A stretch of 16,831 nt of DNA from Bacteroidota bacterium (GTDB lineage Bacteria > Bacteroidota > Bacteroidia > NS11-12g > UBA955): assembly GCA_027488495.1 (NCBI GenBank), contig JAIYBO010000041.1, positions 1 to 16,831 on the forward strand, written 5' to 3'. Position 1 is the stretch's first letter. Each line of letters opens with the position of its first letter. Below the pieces are notes generated by a model, which saw only the letters and a program-made list of their open reading frames with translations, ran no database searches and had not been told where the DNA came from. Positions 13,799 through 16,831 of this stretch are shown piece by piece. Both the position numbers and the translations under genes were made by a program.

Positions 13799-13806
13799 TA
13801 TCTTTG
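13799..13806 (+). promoter_or_regulatory. -7 box of the leucine dehydrogenase promoter
   Basis: TATCTTTG followed by CA is identical to the tRNA-His -7 box. It ends 10 nt before the ATG at 13817, leaving a leader of only a few bases. The -33 position is a T-run without TTG. Confidence 0.7.
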
Positions 13807-13816
13807 CACCATTATC

Positions 13817-14920
13817 ATGGCTGACGTTCAAACTCAGAAATTGCCTGCAACATCATTTGATTTATTTGCAGGTTTAGAATCTACAAATCACGAGCAAATC
13901 GTTTTTTGTCAAGATCACGCAACTGGACTTAAGGCAATCATTGCCATTCACAACACTGTATTGGGCCCAGGTCTGGGTGGTACTCGCTTTTGGCATTACA
14001 CCCACGAGAAAGATGCCATTCGTGATGCCATGCGTTTATCGCGCGGTATGACCTACAAGGCTTCTGTAGCTGGTTTGAATTTGGGCGGTGCAAAGGCGGT
14101 TATCATTGGCGATGCCAATTCGATGAAGTCTGAAGCATTGATGCGCAAATTCGGTCGGTTCGTTGAAAACCTAAACGGTAAATACATCACTGCCGAGGAT
14201 GTGGGAACTACCACTCGCGACATGGAATATGTGAATATGGAAACCGACCACGTGGTGGGTTTGCCAGAAAGTATGGGCGGTGGCGGAGATCCATCACCTG
14301 TAACAGCATATGGTACTTATATGGGTATCAAAGCATCAGCGAAGCAAGCTTGGGGCAACGACAGTTTGTCTGGTAAGTCAGCTGCGGTGATGGGCATTGG
14401 TAAAGTGGGCATGCATTTGTTGGAGTACCTACACAAGGAAGGTGTGAAATTGTACGTGGCAGATATCAATGATTCTGCATTGCAAGCTGCTGCAACCCAG
14501 TTTGGGGCTACCGTGGTGAGTGGTGAAGAAATGATTGGTTTGGACGTAGATATATTTGCTCCTTGCGCTTTGGGTGGCATCATCAACGACGGTACTTTGC
14601 CTAAGTTGAAATGTCAGATCGTTGCGGGTGCGGCCAATAATCAATTGGAAGACGAGAAAGTTCATGGCGATTTGTTGAAATCAAAAGGCATCATTTATGC
14701 CCCTGATTTTGTGATCAACGCTGGTGGATTGATCAACGTATATTCTGAATACAATGGATATGTGCGTGAGAATGCCATGTCTCAAACCGAAAATATCTAC
14801 AACACCATCTTGGAAATCTACAAGAAATCTGAGCGTGAAAATGTGAACAATCAGCAAGCAGCGATTTTGCATGCCGAAAAGCGCATTCACGATATGATGT
14901 TGGTGCATAGCACCTATTGA
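13817..14920 (+). CDS. ldh: Leucine dehydrogenase
   Basis: A 367-aa NAD-dependent branched-chain amino acid dehydrogenase, deaminating leucine, valine and isoleucine to the 2-oxo acids used for catabolism or for branched fatty acid primers. The substrate domain shows GPGLGGTRFW (50-59), MTYKASVAGLNLGGAKAVII with catalytic Lys81, and TAEDVGTTTRDM (125-136). The coenzyme domain has AAVMGIGKVGMHL with GxGxxG at 193-198 and a following acidic residue in YVADIND, consistent with NAD. NAGGLINVYSEYNGY lies near the C-terminus. Length is normal for the family (about 360-370). It has its own promoter and two terminator hairpins, so it is likely monocistronic. It belongs to the same superfamily as the glutamate dehydrogenase at 9281-10555 but to a clearly different subgroup. 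Confidence 0.95.
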   Translation: MADVQTQKLPATSFDLFAGLESTNHEQIVFCQDHATGLKAIIAIHNTVLGPGLGGTRFWHYTHEKDAIRDAMRLSRGMTYKASVAGLNLGGAKAVIIGDANSMKSEALMRKFGRFVENLNGKYITAEDVGTTTRDMEYVNMETDHVVGLPESMGGGGDPSPVTAYGTYMGIKASAKQAWGNDSLSGKSAAVMGIGKVGMHLLEYLHKEGVKLYVADINDSALQAAATQFGATVVSGEEMIGLDVDIFAPCALGGIINDGTLPKLKCQIVAGAANNQLEDEKVHGDLLKSKGIIYAPDFVINAGGLINVYSEYNGYVRENAMSQTENIYNTILEIYKKSERENVNNQQAAILHAEKRIHDMMLVHSTY

Positions 14921-14927
14921 TTTTAAT

Positions 14928-14951
14928 AATTCTTGAATTGATTCAAGGATT
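14928..14951 (+). terminator. First hairpin after leucine dehydrogenase
   Basis: ATTCTTGAA and TTCAAGGAT pair around a TTGA loop with one G-T pair, followed directly by a short T run (14951-14954). It starts 8 nt after the stop codon. A/T-rich, so weaker than the next hairpin. Confidence 0.55.
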
Positions 14952-14957
14952 TTTACC

Positions 14958-14994
14958 AAGGGACTGCCGCGTTTACGCAAGCAGTCCCTTTTTT
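14958..14994 (+). terminator. Rho-independent terminator after leucine dehydrogenase
   Basis: AAGGGACTGC pairs perfectly with GCAGTCCCTT (10 bp) across a 13-nt loop, followed by TTTTATTT. It separates leucine dehydrogenase from the membrane protein gene at 15011. Confidence 0.9.
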
Positions 14995-15010
14995 ATTTAC
15001 CTTCGTCATC

Positions 15011-16630
15011 ATGTCGGCAAAAATGCATTGGAATCGCAACTCTAGCGCCGCCTTATCGGCGATTTTGGTTGTGGGTTTGGTGAATTTGTATGTAGCCTAT
15101 GTGTCGTTGGCACCTGCTGGTGGACAGGATTCTTGGAATCATTATCTCTATGCTCGTTGGGCGCCGCAGCATCCTTTTTTGTTGTTGGATCAATGGGGTA
15201 AGCCATTTTTTACATTGTTGGCATTGCCGTTTGCGCAGTTTGGCATCAAAGGTGTTTTGCTATTGAATCATTTGTGTGTTTTGGCAACGGCTTGGTTGGC
15301 CTATCTCACTGCTAGAAAAATTGGCATGAGAAATCCGTGGATGGCCATCTTTTTGTTTGCTTGGCAACCCATCGTTTTGGCCAATGTGCATTCCGCGCTT
15401 ACCGAGCCCAGCAATGCATTGGTATTGGTGCTGGTGTGTTATTTGTACGCCGGTAGTCGGTGGGTGAGTGCAACTGTGTTGGCGTCGTTTTTGCCATTGG
15501 TTCGCAGCGAAGGGTTTGTGCTTCTGATGGCGGTGATGTTGTTTTTGGTTTTTCGGGATCGGAAAAAATATTTGCCCTATACTTTGGTTGGGGTAACTTT
15601 ATACGGGTTGTTGGGTGCGTTGGTGAGTGGACAGTGGAATTGGTTGATGGCGAACAATCCATATGTTCGACAGGAATTGGATGGTGGATTTGATGCTGGT
15701 AGCGGAGATTTTTGGCATTACGCGATGCATCAACGAGAAATTACAGGGGTTTTGGTGTTGTTGTTTTGTTTGATTTCCTTGGTATTGGTATTGAACTATG
15801 TGTTGAAGCGACTGAAAAGGAAAACGCCAGCGAACAACAGTCAGATGGCTTTGTGGCTTTGGTGGCCTTTGTTTGGGTTGTTCTTTTTGGCTCACAGTGT
15901 TTTGTGGTGGAAGGGCGCGATGGGGTCTCACGGGCTATTGCGTGTATTTATGGTGGTGTCGCCAGTGGTGGCGCTATTGGCGATGTATGGCTTGGATATT
16001 TTAATGCGTCATGAAATACGGATTTTGAATCGCATTTTGAAGTTTTTGGTTTCTGTGGGCATGTTTTTGTTGGCATTTCCGGGTGCTGGGATTGGATATC
16101 CATGGAATCCGACATTCTTGGGTGGTGGTGTTTATAATGGGGAGTCTGTGAGCGAGAATGGGGCGGTTGAATTGGCCGGTGAAAGCGGTTCTGCGGAAGC
16201 TGGTGCAAAGGCAAATCCAGTGGCACAGGCCATTTATTGGGTGAAACAAAATGGATTGGGTGGTCGGATTTGGGCACATCAAATACCCGCGATTGATGTG
16301 TTCGAGAATTATGATCCTTGGGCTGCGGAAGCACAGTTACATCCCAAATCGCCCAGTGGTGAATGGATGCCCGCATTGCCAGTTACCAGTTGGCCGAAGC
16401 AAGCAAAAACGCTCAAACTGTGGTCTTTGGATGCCAAAGATTCAGGAGTGAACGATTGGTTTCCGAAGGGTACCGTTGTGATTTGGGATAATTTCCACGG
16501 TAGGAGAGACGGGCGGTTGGATAAAGCCCAATTGATGGGTTTGAAAAAATATCGACAAGTATACGGCGCAGGCCTTACAGACGGAGATACACTCAACGAT
16601 GTGTTGGTGTTTGTAAAGGAGCGCGAATAA
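15011..16630 (+). CDS. GT-C-like multi-spanning membrane glycosyltransferase (putative)
   Basis: A 539-aa integral membrane protein with about 9-10 hydrophobic segments in the first 360 residues and a soluble C-terminal part of about 170 residues. The layout fits GT-C enzymes (PMT/ArnT/mannosyltransferase-like), which use lipid-phosphate sugars on the outer face of the cytoplasmic membrane: after the first span comes APAGGQDSWNHYLYARWAPQ with a candidate catalytic Asp40, then HPFLLLDQWGKPFFTLLALP, like the first periplasmic loop of that class. Conserved-looking polar sites ALTEPSNA and LVRSEG follow. Substrate and acceptor are unknown. The ATG at 15011 lies just after a terminator; the sequence TACCTTCG (14998-15005) is a one-mismatch -7 box. 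Its 3' end faces the minus-strand aminotransferase with a 3-nt gap and no terminator. Confidence 0.72.
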   Translation: MSAKMHWNRNSSAALSAILVVGLVNLYVAYVSLAPAGGQDSWNHYLYARWAPQHPFLLLDQWGKPFFTLLALPFAQFGIKGVLLLNHLCVLATAWLAYLTARKIGMRNPWMAIFLFAWQPIVLANVHSALTEPSNALVLVLVCYLYAGSRWVSATVLASFLPLVRSEGFVLLMAVMLFLVFRDRKKYLPYTLVGVTLYGLLGALVSGQWNWLMANNPYVRQELDGGFDAGSGDFWHYAMHQREITGVLVLLFCLISLVLVLNYVLKRLKRKTPANNSQMALWLWWPLFGLFFLAHSVLWWKGAMGSHGLLRVFMVVSPVVALLAMYGLDILMRHEIRILNRILKFLVSVGMFLLAFPGAGIGYPWNPTFLGGGVYNGESVSENGAVELAGESGSAEAGAKANPVAQAIYWVKQNGLGGRIWAHQIPAIDVFENYDPWAAEAQLHPKSPSGEWMPALPVTSWPKQAKTLKLWSLDAKDSGVNDWFPKGTVVIWDNFHGRRDGRLDKAQLMGLKKYRQVYGAGLTDGDTLNDVLVFVKERE

Positions 16631-16633
16631 AGC

Positions 16634-16831
16634 TTATTTCATAGGCTCCAGGTGAGGAATGAGGTCTACACAAATGGCAGTGATGGCTTTGTTTAGTGCG
16701 ATGCAGTCTTCTACGGAATTGCTGAGGTGGGGCGTGACACGGATGCCTTTGATCACGGGGTGATCTATGCCTACCGTGAAAATTTTGTGTTTGTTCATCA
16801 GTGTTTGGGCCAATTCAACGGGGGAGTAACC
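16634..16831 (-). CDS. Class V PLP-dependent aminotransferase, C-terminal fragment (5' end outside window)
   Basis: The last 65 residues of a larger protein, open to the right edge. The translation includes LMNKHKIFTVGIDHP, then IKGIRVTPHLSNSVEDC and ends HLEPMK. The IRVTPHLSNSVEDCIALNKAI stretch matches the C-terminal small-domain signature of class V aminotransferases (cysteine desulfurase/isopenicillin N epimerase-like), in which an Arg binds the substrate carboxylate before a (S/T)PHxYN-type turn. The PLP lysine is outside the window, so the reaction cannot be specified. It converges on the GT-C-like gene. Confidence 0.8.
   Translation of the reverse strand, partial: GYSPVELAQTLMNKHKIFTVGIDHPVIKGIRVTPHLSNSVEDCIALNKAITAICVDLIPHLEPMK

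Noticed and set aside
1..16831. Mobile elements, CRISPR arrays, phage or defence genes
   Set aside because: No transposase, integrase or Cas-like protein, no spaced repeats and no terminal inverted repeats were seen; all main frames are accounted for by ordinary chromosomal genes.

Overview
The window looks like a chromosomal segment of a Bacteroidota bacterium, perhaps a flavobacterial or sphingobacterial relative. This rests on sequence signals. The -7 box TAnnTTTG recurs upstream of genes, twice with a correctly spaced -33 TTG. Start codons lack Shine-Dalgarno sequences. The gene set (leucine dehydrogenase, single-domain MetH module, C-x5-HGH pterin synthase beside folE, short Psd, CrtY plus Blh) also fits. 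No genus can be named from sequence alone. I see no insertion sequence, integrase, phage gene or CRISPR array. Gene density is high: no stretch above 300 bases lacks a gene, and the longest one between protein genes (4305-4587) holds a tRNA, a terminator and two promoters.

Layout: (1) 1-509, minus, 3'-truncated transaldolase of the small FSA/TalC type. (2) 651-2716, plus, lycopene beta-cyclase (crtY) overlapping a Brp/Blh beta-carotene dioxygenase (blh), a lycopene to beta-carotene to retinal module with no rhodopsin in the window. (3) 2701-3156, minus, a SRPBCC ligand-binding protein. (4) 3224-4304, plus, a 6-pyruvoyltetrahydropterin synthase-like enzyme overlapping GTP cyclohydrolase I (folE). 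(5) 4355-4587, a perfect 36-bp palindromic terminator between convergent folE and tRNA-His(GTG), then divergent promoters. (6) 4588-9180, plus, a three-gene envelope-glycan operon: GT4 glycosyltransferase, AsnB-type glutamine amidotransferase, Wzx-like flippase. (7) 9281-11207, plus, glutamate dehydrogenase and phosphatidylserine decarboxylase, 1 nt apart. (8) 11251-11688, plus, an exported Ala/Cys-rich protein with CCKK repeats. (9) 11853-13750, plus, an unrecognised membrane-anchored protein overlapping a homocysteine methyltransferase module of MetH. (10) 13817-14920, plus, leucine dehydrogenase with two downstream hairpins. (11) 15011-16630, plus, a GT-C-like multi-membrane protein. (12) 16634-16831, minus, C-terminus of a class V PLP aminotransferase.

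Most genes are housekeeping or envelope functions. The points most worth following are the retinal module, including an apparently missing fourth histidine ligand in Blh; the pterin synthase with PTPS-type rather than QueD-type active-site spacing next to folE; the lone MetH N-terminal module translationally coupled to an unknown membrane protein; the CCKK-repeat protein; and promoters that sit almost on the start codon. I found nothing in the window that clearly amounts to a wholly new system.
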